NCBI GenBank assembly: GCA_025210345.1
Contig: JAOARX010000020.1
Coordinates: 33,867-97,866 of the forward strand
Length of the DNA stretch: 64,000 nucleotides
Reading direction: 5' to 3'
From: Pelagimonas sp.
GTDB lineage: Bacteria; Pseudomonadota; Alphaproteobacteria; Rhodobacterales; Rhodobacteraceae
Shown: positions 53,234 to 62,914 of the stretch, one piece after another
Position numbering within the stretch: the first letter of the stretch is position 1
How the letters are laid out: every line of letters starts with the position of its first letter
Notes under the pieces: generated by a model
The model's database searches: none
Seen by the model: the letters and a program-made list of their open reading frames with translations, nothing else
What the model was told of the DNA's origin: nothing
Translations under genes and position numbers: made by a program

Positions 53234-54522
53234 GCGATCCTTTCGGAAATCAGCGGCGGCAGGTCCGGGCCGGCATCCCCAAGTGTGATCGCACCCTGAA
53301 CCGCCAAAGCGGCCTGTTCCGCCTGGGCTTCGCGGGCGGCATGGACCACAGCCAGCGGCTGTCCCTTGGTGATCTTGTCCCCCAGCCGAACCACCTCGGC
53401 CAGGCCGACCGCAGGGTTCACCAGATCCGTTTCCACCAGACGCCCGCCCCCCAGATGCACCACCGCAAGGCCAAGCGCCTCGCCGTCAATGGCCGTGACC
53501 TGACCAGAGGCCAGCGCGGGCACTTCACGGATCACCGGGGCCTCGGGCAGGTATCGCTGCCAGCTTTCGACGAACTGCAAGGGCCCGCCCAGCGCATAGA
53601 CCATCTGGCCAAAGCGCTCAGCCGCGGCGCCCGACGAAATGGCCGCGCGCAGCTTGGCCTCGCCATCCGCGATCCCGGCGATGTTCAACAGCTCCGCCCC
53701 CAAGGCGATGGTAAGATCGTACAATGGCCCCTGTTCCAGCCCCGTCAGCACCCGCATCGACGCATCGACCTCAAGCGCATTGCCCAGCTCTGACGCCAGC
53801 GGCTGGGTCATATCGGTGATCAGCGCCGTGGTCGGGCAGCCCGCCGCATTTGCCGTGGACACCAAAGACCGGGCCAGGGCCCGTGCGTCGTCTGCGGTTT
53901 TCATAAAGGCGCCGGATCCGACCTTGACGTCCAAAACCAGCGATTGCAGCCCGGCGGCCAGCTTTTTGGACAGGATCGAGGCGGTGATCAGATCGAGGCT
54001 CTCAACCGTGGCGGTCACATCGCGGATGGCATACAGACGCTTGTCGGCGGGGGCGATATCGGCGCTGGCGCTGACAATGGCGCAGCCCACCTCGGACACG
54101 ATCTGGCGCAGACGGGTTTCATCGGGGGACACGCTATAGCCGGGAATGGCCTCAAGCTTGTCCAGCGTGCCACCCGTGTGGCCAAGACCGCGGCCGGAAA
54201 TCATCGGCACATAGACCCCACAGGCCGCCAAGGCGGGGGCCAGGACCAGGCTGACGCAGTCCCCCACCCCGCCGGTCGAATGCTTGTCGACCACGGGGGC
54301 ATCCATGTTCCACTCCAGAACATGACCGGAATCGCGCATCGCAAGGGTCAGCGCAACGCGCGCCGCTTCGGGCAGGCCGCGCAGGCACACCCCCATGGCA
54401 AAGGCGCCGGCCTGGGCGTCGCTCACCGTTCCTTCGGCCAACCCCTGGGCAAACCAAGCCAGATCTTTTGGGGCCAGTTCTTCTCCCCGCCGCAGGCGGG
54501 CATTGATCTCACGTGCGTCCAT
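53230..54522 (-). CDS. deoA: Thymidine phosphorylase
   Basis: The 430-residue protein starts at ATG 54522 (MDAREINARLRRGEELAPKD), overlapping the cdd stop. Phosphorylase motifs are DKHSTGGVGDCVSLVLAPAL, ISGRGLGHTGGTLDKLEAIP and VLDVKVGSGAFM. It phosphorolyses thymidine and deoxyuridine to base and deoxyribose 1-phosphate. It is second in the salvage operon. Confidence 0.95.
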   Translation of the reverse strand: MDAREINARLRRGEELAPKDLAWFAQGLAEGTVSDAQAGAFAMGVCLRGLPEAARVALTLAMRDSGHVLEWNMDAPVVDKHSTGGVGDCVSLVLAPALAACGVYVPMISGRGLGHTGGTLDKLEAIPGYSVSPDETRLRQIVSEVGCAIVSASADIAPADKRLYAIRDVTATVESLDLITASILSKKLAAGLQSLVLDVKVGSGAFMKTADDARALARSLVSTANAAGCPTTALITDMTQPLASELGNALEVDASMRVLTGLEQGPLYDLTIALGAELLNIAGIADGEAKLRAAISSGAAAERFGQMVYALGGPLQFVESWQRYLPEAPVIREVPALASGQVTAIDGEALGLAVVHLGGGRLVETDLVNPAVGLAEVVRLGDKITKGQPLAVVHAAREAQAEQAALAVQGAITLGDAGPDLPPLISERIA

Positions 54523-54914
54523 CAGGCGTTTTCCATGTGATCCGCACCAAAGGCCCCGGGCAACAGCTCGGCCACGGTCATGACCTTTTCCACCCCCGTC
54601 GTTGTCGCCAGCGTGACCTTGACCTGCCCATCGGCGAATTCGGCCAGTTTCTGACGGCATCCGCCGCAGGGCGGGACCGGTGTCGGGCTGTCGGCGATCA
54701 CGTAAATCTCTTCGATGGTCTGATCCCCGGCGGCAATCATTGCGGCGATGGCCCCGGCTTCGGCGCAGGTGCCTTCGGGATAGGCGACGTTTTCCACGTT
54801 ACATCCCACATGGACCCCGCCCGAGGTGCTGCGCAGCGCGGCCCCGACCTTGAAATTCGAATAGGGCGCATAGGCACGTTCACGCACCAGGCGCGCTGCT
54901 TTTGCCAGACTCAT
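54522..54914 (-). CDS. cdd: Cytidine deaminase
   Basis: The 130-residue protein starts at ATG 54914; the frame before it is not conserved. Zinc motifs are CAEAGAI (catalytic Glu) and PCGGCRQ, with the substrate segment YSNFKVGAAL and GCNVENVAYPEGTC. It deaminates cytidine and deoxycytidine. It is first gene of the operon cdd-deoA-deoB-add-upp, in which each stop overlaps the next start, so translation is coupled. No repressor or nucleoside transporter is adjacent. Confidence 0.95.
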   Translation of the reverse strand: MSLAKAARLVRERAYAPYSNFKVGAALRSTSGGVHVGCNVENVAYPEGTCAEAGAIAAMIAAGDQTIEEIYVIADSPTPVPPCGGCRQKLAEFADGQVKVTLATTTGVEKVMTVAELLPGAFGADHMENA

Positions 54915-55130
54915 TCCGCCTCTCCTGTGTTCAACCAACGCATGTTGCTAAGGCGCGCGCATGAATGCAAGGCCCCCTTGCATCCGCGTAAATCGAATTT
55001 CAATTCAAAGATGAAACTGCTAAGGGAAACACGGGGTTTGACCCCAGCATCACCCAATCATGACCCAACGGCATCCGCCCAGAGGAAAAAATGGTTTAAG
55101 GGTAAACGATTAGGACAGACGGGACACAGC

Positions 55131-57410
55131 ATGAGCGATTCTGCCAAGGAAACCCTGCGCCAAGCGGCGCTGTTTTACCATGAGAACCCCCAGCCCGGTA
55201 AGCTTGAGGTCCGCGCAACCAAACCGCTTGCCAATGGCCGTGATCTGTCCCGCGCCTATAGCCCCGGCGTGGCCGAGGCCTGCCTTGAAATCAAGGCCAA
55301 CGAAGAAAACGCCGCCCGCTATACCACCCGCGGCAATCTGGTCGCCGTGGTGTCAAACGGCACGGCGGTGCTGGGATTGGGCAACATCGGCGCGCTGGCG
55401 TCGAAACCGGTGATGGAGGGCAAGGCCGTCCTGTTCAAGAAATTCGCCGACATCGACTGCTTTGATATCGAAGTGGATGAATCCGATCCCGAAAAGCTGG
55501 CCGATATTGTCTGCGCGCTTGAGCCCACCTTTGGGGCGATCAACCTCGAAGACATCAAGGCCCCCGACTGTTTCATCGTTGAAAAACTCTGCCGCGAACG
55601 GATGAACATTCCCGTCTTTCACGACGACCAGCACGGCACCGCCATTGTCGTTGGCGCGGCGGCGACCAACGCGCTGCATGTGGCGGGCAAAGCCTTTGAC
55701 GAAATCAAAGTTGTCTCAACCGGGGGCGGCGCGGCGGGGATTGCCTGTTTGAACATGCTGCTCAAGCTGGGGGTCAAACGCGAAAACGTCTGGCTGTGTG
55801 ACATTCACGGGCTGGTCTATGAGGGCCGCCAAGAGGACATGAACCCGCAAAAGGCGGCCTTTGCGCAAAAGACCGATCTGCGCACGCTTGATGAGGTCAT
55901 CGGTGATGCCGATCTGTTCCTTGGCCTGTCTGGCCCCGGCGTGCTCAAGCACGAACATGTCGCGCAGATGGCCAAACAGCCCATCGTCTTCGCCCTTGCG
56001 AACCCCACTCCGGAAATCATGCCTGACCTCGCGCGCGAAGCGGCGCCAGATGCGATCATCGCCACCGGGCGGTCGGATTTTCCCAATCAGGTCAACAACG
56101 TCCTGTGTTTTCCCTTTATCTTCCGCGGCGCGCTGGACGTGGGCGCGACCGAGATCAACGACGCCATGCAGATCGCCTGCGTCGAAGGCATCGCCGCCCT
56201 TGCCCGCGCCACCACCAGCGCCGAGGCGGCCGCGGCCTATCGTGGCGAACAGCTGACCTTTGGCCCGGACTATCTGATCCCCAAACCCTTTGACCCGCGC
56301 CTGTCGGGCATCGTGTCTTCGGCGGTGGCCGAGGCGGCGATGCAGACCGGCGTGGCCAAGCGCCCGGTGCAGGATCTTGAGGCTTATCGCGAAAAGCTGG
56401 ATGCCTCGGTGTATAAATCCGCGCTGCTCATGCGGCCGATTTTCCAGTCGGCCCAGACCGCATCGCGCCGCATCGTCTTTGCCGAGGGTGAAGACGAACG
56501 GGTGCTGCGCGCCGCGCAGGCCATCCTTGAGGAAACCACCGAAACCCCGATCCTGATCGGCCGCCCCGAGGTGATCAACGCGCGCTGCGAAAAACACGGG
56601 CTGGAAATCCGCCCCGAGCGCGATTTCAAGATCGTGAACCCGGAAAACGATCCGCGCTATCGCGACTATTGGACCGCCTATCACGATCTGATGAAGCGCA
56701 AGGGGGTCACGCCCGATCTGGCCAAGGCGATCATGCGCACCAACACCACCGCCATCGGCGCGATCATGGTGCATCTGGATCAGGCCGACAGCCTGATTTG
56801 CGGCACCTTTGGCGAATATCGCTGGCATATGAACTATGTGAACCAGGTGCTGGGCAACGACGAACTGGAACCCCATGGCGCGCTGTCTTTGATGATTTTG
56901 GAAGACGGCCCGCTGTTCATCGCTGACACGCATGTGTGGTCGCTGCCCACGCCCGAACAACTGGCCCGCACCGCCGAAGGCGCGGCGCGCCACGCCCGCC
57001 GCTTTGGTGTGGAGCCGCGCGTTGCGTTTTGCTCGCAGTCGCAGTTTGGCAACCACGCTCAGGGCTCGGGTCAGCGCCTGCGCGAGGCCATCGCCATCCT
57101 TGACAGCGAACCGCGCGATTTCTGCTATGAGGGTGAGATGAACCTTGATACCGCGCTGGACCCCGAGCTGCGCGAACGCATCATGCCCGGCAACCGGATG
57201 AAAGGCGCGGCCAATGTGCTGATCTTTGCCCATGCCGATGCCGCGTCAGGCGTGCGCAATATCCTCAAGATGAAGGCCGACGGGCTTGAGGTGGGCCCGA
57301 TCCTGATGGGCATGGGCAACCGCGCCCATATCGTAACCCCGTCGATTACGCCGCGCGGATTGCTGAACATGGCGGCCATCGCGGGCACGCCGGTCAAGCA
57401 CTATGGCTAA
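55131..57410 (+). CDS. maeB: NADP-dependent malic enzyme with phosphotransacetylase-like C-terminus
   Basis: The 759-residue protein starts at ATG 55131; upstream in-frame codons overlap cdd and are not used. The N-terminal malic enzyme part (1 to about 430) has [37 protein letters not shown] and [14 protein letters not shown]. The C-terminal phosphate-acetyltransferase-like half starts near [20 protein letters not shown] and probably acts as a regulatory acetyl-CoA sensor. It decarboxylates malate to pyruvate with NADPH. The next gene overlaps it by 8 bases. Confidence 0.95.
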   Translation: MSDSAKETLRQAALFYHENPQPGKLEVRATKPLANGRDLSRAYSPGVAEACLEIKANEENAARYTTRGNLVAVVSNGTAVLGLGNIGALASKPVMEGKAVLFKKFADIDCFDIEVDESDPEKLADIVCALEPTFGAINLEDIKAPDCFIVEKLCRERMNIPVFHDDQHGTAIVVGAAATNALHVAGKAFDEIKVVSTGGGAAGIACLNMLLKLGVKRENVWLCDIHGLVYEGRQEDMNPQKAAFAQKTDLRTLDEVIGDADLFLGLSGPGVLKHEHVAQMAKQPIVFALANPTPEIMPDLAREAAPDAIIATGRSDFPNQVNNVLCFPFIFRGALDVGATEINDAMQIACVEGIAALARATTSAEAAAAYRGEQLTFGPDYLIPKPFDPRLSGIVSSAVAEAAMQTGVAKRPVQDLEAYREKLDASVYKSALLMRPIFQSAQTASRRIVFAEGEDERVLRAAQAILEETTETPILIGRPEVINARCEKHGLEIRPERDFKIVNPENDPRYRDYWTAYHDLMKRKGVTPDLAKAIMRTNTTAIGAIMVHLDQADSLICGTFGEYRWHMNYVNQVLGNDELEPHGALSLMILEDGPLFIADTHVWSLPTPEQLARTAEGAARHARRFGVEPRVAFCSQSQFGNHAQGSGQRLREAIAILDSEPRDFCYEGEMNLDTALDPELRERIMPGNRMKGAANVLIFAHADAASGVRNILKMKADGLEVGPILMGMGNRAHIVTPSITPRGLLNMAAIAGTPVKHYG

Positions 57411-57915
57411 CAGGGCCTACAGCCCAACCCAGATCCGCAGAGCGGTCAACCTCTCTGCCTTTCTGGGGTGGGCGGGCTTTGCGCTTCCGTTTTTCTGGGA
57501 AAGCGCACAGATAAACCACTATATGGGCGTGGTTTCCCTGCTCCCCTTCGCGGCAATCCTTGGCCTGCCGATCGCATACGGATGTTGTTGGCTGATCGGC
57601 CGCCCGATCCTGGGCATCCTTCTGCGAAGCCCTGTCAGCTGGAGCAAGGCCGCCGGTTGGGGCGGCGCCATCGCAGGCATCATCGCAGCGACGTCCATTG
57701 CAGTTGGTCGCTACCGCGGCTGGCGACAATGGCAAGATCAGACCTACCACTCACAAGTCGGTGGCGGAGACTATATTCGCTCAATCGACGGCATCCTCAC
57801 GCCCTATGGTTGGATGGTATTGGGTCAAAACACGCTCATGTTCATCGCGCTCGGAATGGGGGTTGCTTTGATCGTCCGCTGGCGGATTGGGCCGGGCCAA
57901 AGCGAGTCGGCGTAA
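57403..57915 (+). CDS. Membrane protein of unknown function
   Basis: The 170-residue protein has about four hydrophobic segments (AVNLSAFLGWAGFALPFFW; MGVVSLLPFAAILGLPIAYG; GWGGAIAGIIAATSIAVG; NTLMFIALGMGVALIV) with a polar loop between helices 3 and 4. It overlaps the maeB end and is possibly co-transcribed. No family recognised. Confidence 0.75.
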   Translation: MANRAYSPTQIRRAVNLSAFLGWAGFALPFFWESAQINHYMGVVSLLPFAAILGLPIAYGCCWLIGRPILGILLRSPVSWSKAAGWGGAIAGIIAATSIAVGRYRGWRQWQDQTYHSQVGGGDYIRSIDGILTPYGWMVLGQNTLMFIALGMGVALIVRWRIGPGQSESA

Positions 57916-57916
57916 G

Positions 57917-58027
57917 TTTGCAGGTAATAAAATTACTTTGCAAAACCGCAAAGTTTATACCGCCCGGACGCAAATTATCCCGGAGTTTGCAAACTTTGCG
58001 CTTTCCAGATCGGAAATTCTGCAAAGT
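57917..58027. promoter_or_regulatory. Cluster of ACTTTGCAAA-like boxes upstream of prpE
   Basis: ACTTTGCAAA occurs at 57935-57944 (+). Its mirror is at 57946-57954, forming ACTTTGC-N6-GCAAAGT. ACTTTGCG occurs at 57993-58000 next to the palindrome AGTTTGCAAACT (57984-57995), and a reverse-strand ACTTTGCAG lies at 58019-58027. A further TTTGCAGG lies at 57917-57924. Such TTTGCAAA or ACTTTGCAAA elements are bound by ScfR-family short-chain-acyl regulators (PccR, RamB). The location fits propionate control of prpE. Confidence 0.6.
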
Positions 58028-58123
58028 TTCTGCGGTAACTTGTCCTTTCGGGCGGGAACAGGCTTGCCCCCACGCGACCCAATTTCCTAATCAACTAAAC
58101 AGGGATTTATGAGGAGGAGTCCA

Positions 58124-60013
58124 ATGGGCTACCAAGAGGTTTATGACAACTGGAAATCCGATCCGGAAGCATTCTGGATGGAGGCCGCAAAGGCGATTGA
58201 CTGGGTCGAAGCCCCGTCCAAGGCGCTCTTCGATCTCGGCGACAACATGTATGAATGGTACGCCGACGCCAAGGTGAACACCTGCTACAACGCCGTCGAC
58301 CGCCACGTCGAAGCGGGCCGCGGGGAACAGACCGCGATCATCTATGACAGCCCCATCACCCACACCAAGCGCGAAATCAGCTATGTTGAGCTGCGCAACC
58401 GGGTTGCAAACCTTGCAGGCGCGCTGCGGGCCAAGGGTGTCGAAAAAGGCGACCGGGTCATCATCTATATGCCGATGATCCCCGAAGCGCTTGAGGCCAT
58501 GCTGGCCTGTGCGCGCCTGGGTGCGATCCATTCGGTTGTATTTGGTGGCTTTGCCGCAAACGAACTGGCCGTGCGCATCGACGATGCAAAACCCAAGGCG
58601 ATCATCGCCGCTTCTTGTGGTCTCGAACCCGGGCGCGTGGTGCACTACAAACCGCTCCTGGATGGCGCGATTGATCTGGCCGAGCACAAGCCCGACTTTT
58701 GCGTGATCTTCCAGCGCGAACAAGAAGTGGCCGAGCTGGTTGAGGGCCGCGACTATAACTGGCACGGCTTTCAATATGGTGTCGAGCCCGCCGAATGCGT
58801 TCCGGTTGAGGGCAATCACCCGTCATACATTTTGTATACATCCGGCACCACCGGCGCACCCAAAGGCGTGATCCGCCACACCGCGGGCCAGTTGGTCGCG
58901 CTGAACTGGACCATGAAGAACATCTACAACGTCGACCCCGGCGATGTGTTCTGGGCCGCGTCGGACGTGGGTTGGGTCGTGGGGCATTCGTACATCTGCT
59001 ACGGCCCGCTGATCCACGGCAACACCACCATCGTCTTCGAAGGCAAGCCCGTCGGCACCCCCGATCCCGGCACCTTCTGGCGCATTATCGAAGAGCATAA
59101 GGTCAAGACCTTCTTCACCGCCCCCACCGCTTTCCGGGCCGTAAAGCGCGAAGATCCGACCGGTGAATATGTCAAGAAATACGACCTGTCGAACCTGGAT
59201 CAGGTCTTTCTGGCCGGTGAGCGCGCCGATCCAGACACCATCGTCTGGGCGCAGAACCAACTGGAAAAGCCGATCATCGACCACTGGTGGCAGACCGAAC
59301 TGGGGTACCCCGGCGTCTGCAACCCCGTGGGCATCGAACTGTTGCCCGTCAAGCTGGGCTCACCCTCGGTGCCACTGCCGGGCTATGACATGAAGATCCT
59401 GGATGATGACGGCAATGAGCTCCCCGCAGGGGAACTGGGCGCGATCGTGACGCCGCTGCCGCTGCCACCGGGCACGTTCCCGACGCTGTGGAACGCGGAA
59501 GACCGCTTTAAGAAAAGCTATCTGACCAACTTCCCCGGCTATTATGAAACCGGCGATGCGGGCATGATCGACGAAGACGGGTATCTGTACATCATGTCGC
59601 GCACCGATGACGTGATCAACGTCGCGGGCCACCGCCTGTCGACCGGCGCAATGGAAGAGGTGCTGGCTGACCACCCCGATGTGGCGGAATGCGCTGTTAT
59701 CGGCGTGGCGGATCAGCTTAAGGGCCAGATGCCCATGGGCTTTTTGTGCCTGAACGCCGGCACCTCCAAGGCGCATGACGAGATCATCAAGGAATGCGTG
59801 AAACTGGTGCGCGAAAAGATCGGCCCCGTGGCTGCATTCAAATTGTGTACAGTTGTTGATCGCCTACCCAAGACCCGCTCGGGCAAAATCCTGCGCGGCA
59901 CCATGGTTTCGATCGCGGACAGCAAGGACTACAAAATGCCCGCGACCATCGACGATCCCGCCATCCTGGACGAGATCAAAGAGGCCCTGCAGGCCATGGG
60001 CTACGCCAAGTAA
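58124..60013 (+). CDS. prpE: Propionyl-CoA synthetase
   Basis: The 629-residue protein starts at ATG 58124 with a strong GAGGAGGAG site (MGYQEVYDNWKSDPEAFWM, a PrpE-type N-terminus). Motifs are YILYTSGTTGAPKGVIRHTA, HWWQTELGYPG, the hinge YYETGDAGMIDEDGYLYIMS and the acetylatable catalytic-lysine end PKTRSGKILRGTM. It activates propionate, and possibly acetate, to the CoA ester for the methylmalonyl pathway. The upstream boxes support propionate-linked regulation. Acetyl-CoA synthetase is the close alternative; the N-terminus favours PrpE. Confidence 0.9.
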   Translation: MGYQEVYDNWKSDPEAFWMEAAKAIDWVEAPSKALFDLGDNMYEWYADAKVNTCYNAVDRHVEAGRGEQTAIIYDSPITHTKREISYVELRNRVANLAGALRAKGVEKGDRVIIYMPMIPEALEAMLACARLGAIHSVVFGGFAANELAVRIDDAKPKAIIAASCGLEPGRVVHYKPLLDGAIDLAEHKPDFCVIFQREQEVAELVEGRDYNWHGFQYGVEPAECVPVEGNHPSYILYTSGTTGAPKGVIRHTAGQLVALNWTMKNIYNVDPGDVFWAASDVGWVVGHSYICYGPLIHGNTTIVFEGKPVGTPDPGTFWRIIEEHKVKTFFTAPTAFRAVKREDPTGEYVKKYDLSNLDQVFLAGERADPDTIVWAQNQLEKPIIDHWWQTELGYPGVCNPVGIELLPVKLGSPSVPLPGYDMKILDDDGNELPAGELGAIVTPLPLPPGTFPTLWNAEDRFKKSYLTNFPGYYETGDAGMIDEDGYLYIMSRTDDVINVAGHRLSTGAMEEVLADHPDVAECAVIGVADQLKGQMPMGFLCLNAGTSKAHDEIIKECVKLVREKIGPVAAFKLCTVVDRLPKTRSGKILRGTMVSIADSKDYKMPATIDDPAILDEIKEALQAMGYAK

Positions 60014-60038
60014 CCCATCCTTGTCGGAAACTGCTGGA

Positions 60039-60064
60039 AGGCCCGGATTGCTCCGGGCCTTTTT
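60039..60064 (+). terminator. Intrinsic terminator after prpE
   Basis: AGGCCCGGA-TTGC-TCCGGGCCT is followed by T5. The T-run touches the convergent bioB stop codon at 60064-60066, so on the other strand it lies just after bioB. Confidence 0.85.
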
Positions 60065-61023
60065 CATGCGGGAATGGCCGCCAAAGTTTCGAACAGCGCA
60101 TCATCCAGGGACAAGCCACTGTTCGGCGCTGTCAGCAGCACATCCCCGTAAAAGATCGAATTGGCGCCCGCCATAAAGCACAGGATCTGATCCGCCACGG
60201 AAAACCCGTCACGCCCCGCCGACAACCGCACCCGCGTGCGCGGCATCAGGATACGCGCGGCCGCCACCATGCGCAGCATTTCCGGCGGGCGGACGCGCTT
60301 GAGATGGCCAAGCGGCGTTCCCTTGACCGGGATCAGCGCGTTGATCGGCACGCTTTCCGGCTGTGGATCAAAAGAGGCCAGCACCGCCAGCATCTCGGCC
60401 CGGTCGCGCAGGCTCTCACCCATGCCGATGATCCCGCCGCAACAAATCTCAATGCCCGCCGCGCGCACGTGGTTCAGGGTCTCCAGCCGGTCCTGATAGG
60501 TGCGCGTGCCGATGATATCCGCATAGAATTCCGGGCCCGTATCAAGGTTGTGGTTATAGGCCGTCAGCCCGGCCTCGCACAGGGCCTGCGCCTGATGCGG
60601 CTGCAACATACCCAGCGTGACACAGGCCTCCATGTCCAGCGCGCGCACGCCGCGCACCATCTCAAGCACCGCGTCAAACTCTTTGCCGTCGCGTACCTTT
60701 CGCCAGGCCGCTCCCATGCAGAACCGCTGGGCGCCCAGAGATTTGGCCCGGGCCGCCATTTCAATCACCGCCTGCGGGTTCATGAAATGCTCTTTTTGCA
60801 GCCCGACCTCTTTATGATGCGCCGATTGCGGGCAATAGGCACAGTCTTCGGGACAGCCACCGGTCTTGATGCTCAGAAGGCTGGCTTTTTGAATGTCTTC
60901 GGGGTCGTGATGCGCGCGATGCACCTCGGCCGCGCGGTGCAACAGCCCCAGCAAGGGGCTGCGCAGCAGGGCTTCGGCCTCATCGGCGCGCGCTTGTATG
61001 TCCGTATCGGCCTGATCCAGCAT
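60064..61023 (-). CDS. bioB: Biotin synthase
   Basis: The 319-residue radical-SAM enzyme has the cluster motif [18 protein letters not shown] (CxxxCxxC) and downstream [16 protein letters not shown] and [10 protein letters not shown]. It inserts sulfur into dethiobiotin to make biotin. It is transcribed with bioY, 3 bases upstream. The bioF, bioD and bioA genes are not in the window. Confidence 0.96.
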   Translation of the reverse strand: MLDQADTDIQARADEAEALLRSPLLGLLHRAAEVHRAHHDPEDIQKASLLSIKTGGCPEDCAYCPQSAHHKEVGLQKEHFMNPQAVIEMAARAKSLGAQRFCMGAAWRKVRDGKEFDAVLEMVRGVRALDMEACVTLGMLQPHQAQALCEAGLTAYNHNLDTGPEFYADIIGTRTYQDRLETLNHVRAAGIEICCGGIIGMGESLRDRAEMLAVLASFDPQPESVPINALIPVKGTPLGHLKRVRPPEMLRMVAAARILMPRTRVRLSAGRDGFSVADQILCFMAGANSIFYGDVLLTAPNSGLSLDDALFETLAAIPA

Positions 61024-61026
61024 GAG

Positions 61027-61584
61027 TCAGCTCCGGATCAGCTTTTTCAGCGCGTCAGGCGTTGCGAACACCAACAAGGCCGCCAACAGGACCTTACACA
61101 GATCGCCGATCCAAAAGGGCAGTAGGCCAAAGGCAAGGACCTTGTCGCCGGGAACGAACTGCGCCAGCCAGAGCAGGCCGAAACTATAGATAATCCCCAA
61201 GCCGATCGGCATAGACCAGGCGACTGACGCCCTGCCATAGCAATCCACAGCCCAGCCGACCAGAACTGCCGCCAGCAAAAAGCCCGCAAGATAGCCACCC
61301 GTGGGACCAACCATATAGGCCAAACCGATCCCCTTCTCCGGCGTTCCCGCAAATACAGGCAGACCCGAGGCGCCCGCCGCAAGATAACCCAGCATTGCCC
61401 CAACCCCCAAGCGCAGCCCGCCCAAACCGGCCACCAACAGGATTGCCGCAACCTGCAATGTCATCGGCACAGGATAAAAGGGCACTTTGATTTTGGCGGA
61501 CAGGGTGATCAACCCGACGGCAAGCGCGACGCGCACAAGGGTTGCAGGCAAAGCCTGACGCTTTGCAAGGGCCAATTCTGACAT
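61027..61584 (-). CDS. bioY: Biotin transporter BioY
   Basis: The 185-residue membrane protein has BioY signatures (KIKVPFYPVPMTLQVAAILL; GPTGGYLAGFLLAAVLVGWA) and about six helices. It is the substrate-binding component for biotin import, alone or with EcfAT. It is first gene of the bioY-bioB unit, with a BioR box only 12 bases before its start, so import and the last biosynthetic step are co-regulated. Confidence 0.93.
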   Translation of the reverse strand: MSELALAKRQALPATLVRVALAVGLITLSAKIKVPFYPVPMTLQVAAILLVAGLGGLRLGVGAMLGYLAAGASGLPVFAGTPEKGIGLAYMVGPTGGYLAGFLLAAVLVGWAVDCYGRASVAWSMPIGLGIIYSFGLLWLAQFVPGDKVLAFGLLPFWIGDLCKVLLAALLVFATPDALKKLIRS

Positions 61585-61595
61585 GAGACTTCCTT

Positions 61596-61605
61596 TTATA
61601 GATAA
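61596..61605. promoter_or_regulatory. BioR box proximal to bioY
   Basis: TTATAGATAA, the reverse complement of the BioR consensus TTATCTATAA, starts 12 bases before the bioY ATG. It would repress bioYB when biotin is sufficient. Confidence 0.85.
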
Positions 61606-61636
61606 TTATTGCAACCCGTCAGGTCACGACTCACCT

Positions 61637-61646
61637 CTATCTATAA
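61637..61646. promoter_or_regulatory. Second BioR box between bioR and bioY
   Basis: CTATCTATAA matches 9 of 10 bases of TTATCTATAA and lies 41 bases, about four helical turns, from the proximal box. It is just downstream of the bioR stop. Confidence 0.7.
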
Positions 61647-61665
61647 ATATAGAAAATTCCAAGCC

Positions 61666-62268
61666 TCAGCCGCGGGACAAATGTCGAATAAGCACGGAAC
61701 AGGCCCGATCGGCATCCCCGTGGCGGATCGCATCGACGATGGCCGCGTGGTCGCGATCGGCAACCCGGTGCCAGCTATCGCGCCAGCGCGCGTGAAACCG
61801 ATGCGCCGACAGACGGGACAGCTCTTCGATACGGCGCAACAACCGGGGACGTGCGCAGGGGGCAAGAATCGCCAGGTGAAACGCCCGGTTGGCGCGCTCC
61901 CACAAAATGGGATCATGAGCGGCGTCACACGCACGGCGCAACACATCAATCTGTTCCAGTTCGGCGGCGTTAATCCGTCCGACCGCATGTCGCAGCGCCA
62001 CAGGTTCAAGCGCCAGGCGCATATCCAGAATTTCGCGATGATCTTCGCGGGTCAGCGACACCACCCGCACGCCGCGACGGGGCAGCGAAACCGCCAGTTC
62101 CATCTGAACCAGCTTTTGCAATGCCTCGCGGACGGGCACATGGCTACAGGCAAACCGCGTCGCAATGTGGTCCTGCGCAAGCCGCGCACCCTCGGGCTGT
62201 TCCCCCCGGATGATCTCTTCGGCGAGAACATCCGCGATGGTTTCGGATTTCATGGCAGTTTCAGTCAT
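61666..62268 (-). CDS. bioR: Biotin-responsive GntR-family repressor BioR
   Basis: The 200-residue protein has a GntR winged helix (ADVLAEEIIRGEQPEGARLA, then VPVREALQKLVQMELA) and an FCD-type effector domain (MRLALEPVALRHAVGRI ... ANRAFHLAILAPC ... VADRDHAAIVDAI). Identification as BioR rests on position directly upstream of bioY with BioR boxes between them. The start is ATG 62268 or 62253. No BioR box was seen upstream of bioR itself, so autoregulation is not evident. Confidence 0.88.
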   Translation of the reverse strand: MTETAMKSETIADVLAEEIIRGEQPEGARLAQDHIATRFACSHVPVREALQKLVQMELAVSLPRRGVRVVSLTREDHREILDMRLALEPVALRHAVGRINAAELEQIDVLRRACDAAHDPILWERANRAFHLAILAPCARPRLLRRIEELSRLSAHRFHARWRDSWHRVADRDHAAIVDAIRHGDADRACSVLIRHLSRG

Positions 62269-62351
62269 ATAACCGATCTAGCCCATGCAACCAGGCAATG
62301 CACCCCCACTTGGACCGTGGCCACCGGCCCCAGCCCAATGGTCAACCGTGC

Positions 62352-62903
62352 TTATCCGCCCTGCGGCGGCGCATTCACCGCGCGCAGCTTGGGTTTCTTG
62401 GCAAAGAACAGCGCGATGCCGGTTTCCTTGGCCTGCTTTTTGCCATCCGCAGATCGGCCCCAGGTGTGATAGCCCCCGGCCTCCCGGCGATAGTAAGACC
62501 CACAGACATCCCCCATGGCGACAATGATCAGCGAAAACAGCCCTTCGAGCACCTCGCGCTCTTTGCGGTTAAGTGCGCCGCGCACGTTGAATTCAGCGCT
62601 TTCCGCGTCCATGCAAGCCATGCCCTCGTGGATGATCCCACGCGTGCTGACATCGACACGAACCGTCCGCCCGCGCAGCACCGCCGCATATTCCAGATCC
62701 GAAACAATCACATTGCCACGCATCCGGTGACGCCCGATGCCCTCGCAGGTGCGACTGGCCGCATCGTATTTCCAGCATTCATAGGGCGCGTCCCTGGTCT
62801 CGGCTAAGAGCTGGCGAAAGGGCACCGCTTCACCCAAATTTGCCGTCGGGTGGCAGGCGGTCAGGGTCAAAAGCCCCAGCCCAAAAGCAAAAATTCGTCT
62901 CAT
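62352..62903 (-). CDS. Putative lipoprotein of unknown function
   Basis: The 183-residue protein starts at ATG 62903 (a GTG just before is possible). The lipoprotein signal is MRRIFAFGLGLLTLTAC, with Cys17 as lipid site. The rest includes YECWKYDAASRTCEGIGRHR and HEGMACMDAESAEFN with paired Cys that could form disulfides. It ends in a basic tail (FFAKKPKLRAVNAPPQGG). Eleven bases after the nadK stop, same strand; possibly one transcript. No family recognised. Confidence 0.72.
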   Translation of the reverse strand: MRRIFAFGLGLLTLTACHPTANLGEAVPFRQLLAETRDAPYECWKYDAASRTCEGIGRHRMRGNVIVSDLEYAAVLRGRTVRVDVSTRGIIHEGMACMDAESAEFNVRGALNRKEREVLEGLFSLIIVAMGDVCGSYYRREAGGYHTWGRSADGKKQAKETGIALFFAKKPKLRAVNAPPQGG

Positions 62904-62914
62904 CACCCTCTCAC

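Noticed and set aside
55716..57233. 505-codon minus-strand frame
   Set aside because: Antisense of maeB, with no domain and shadow-type composition.
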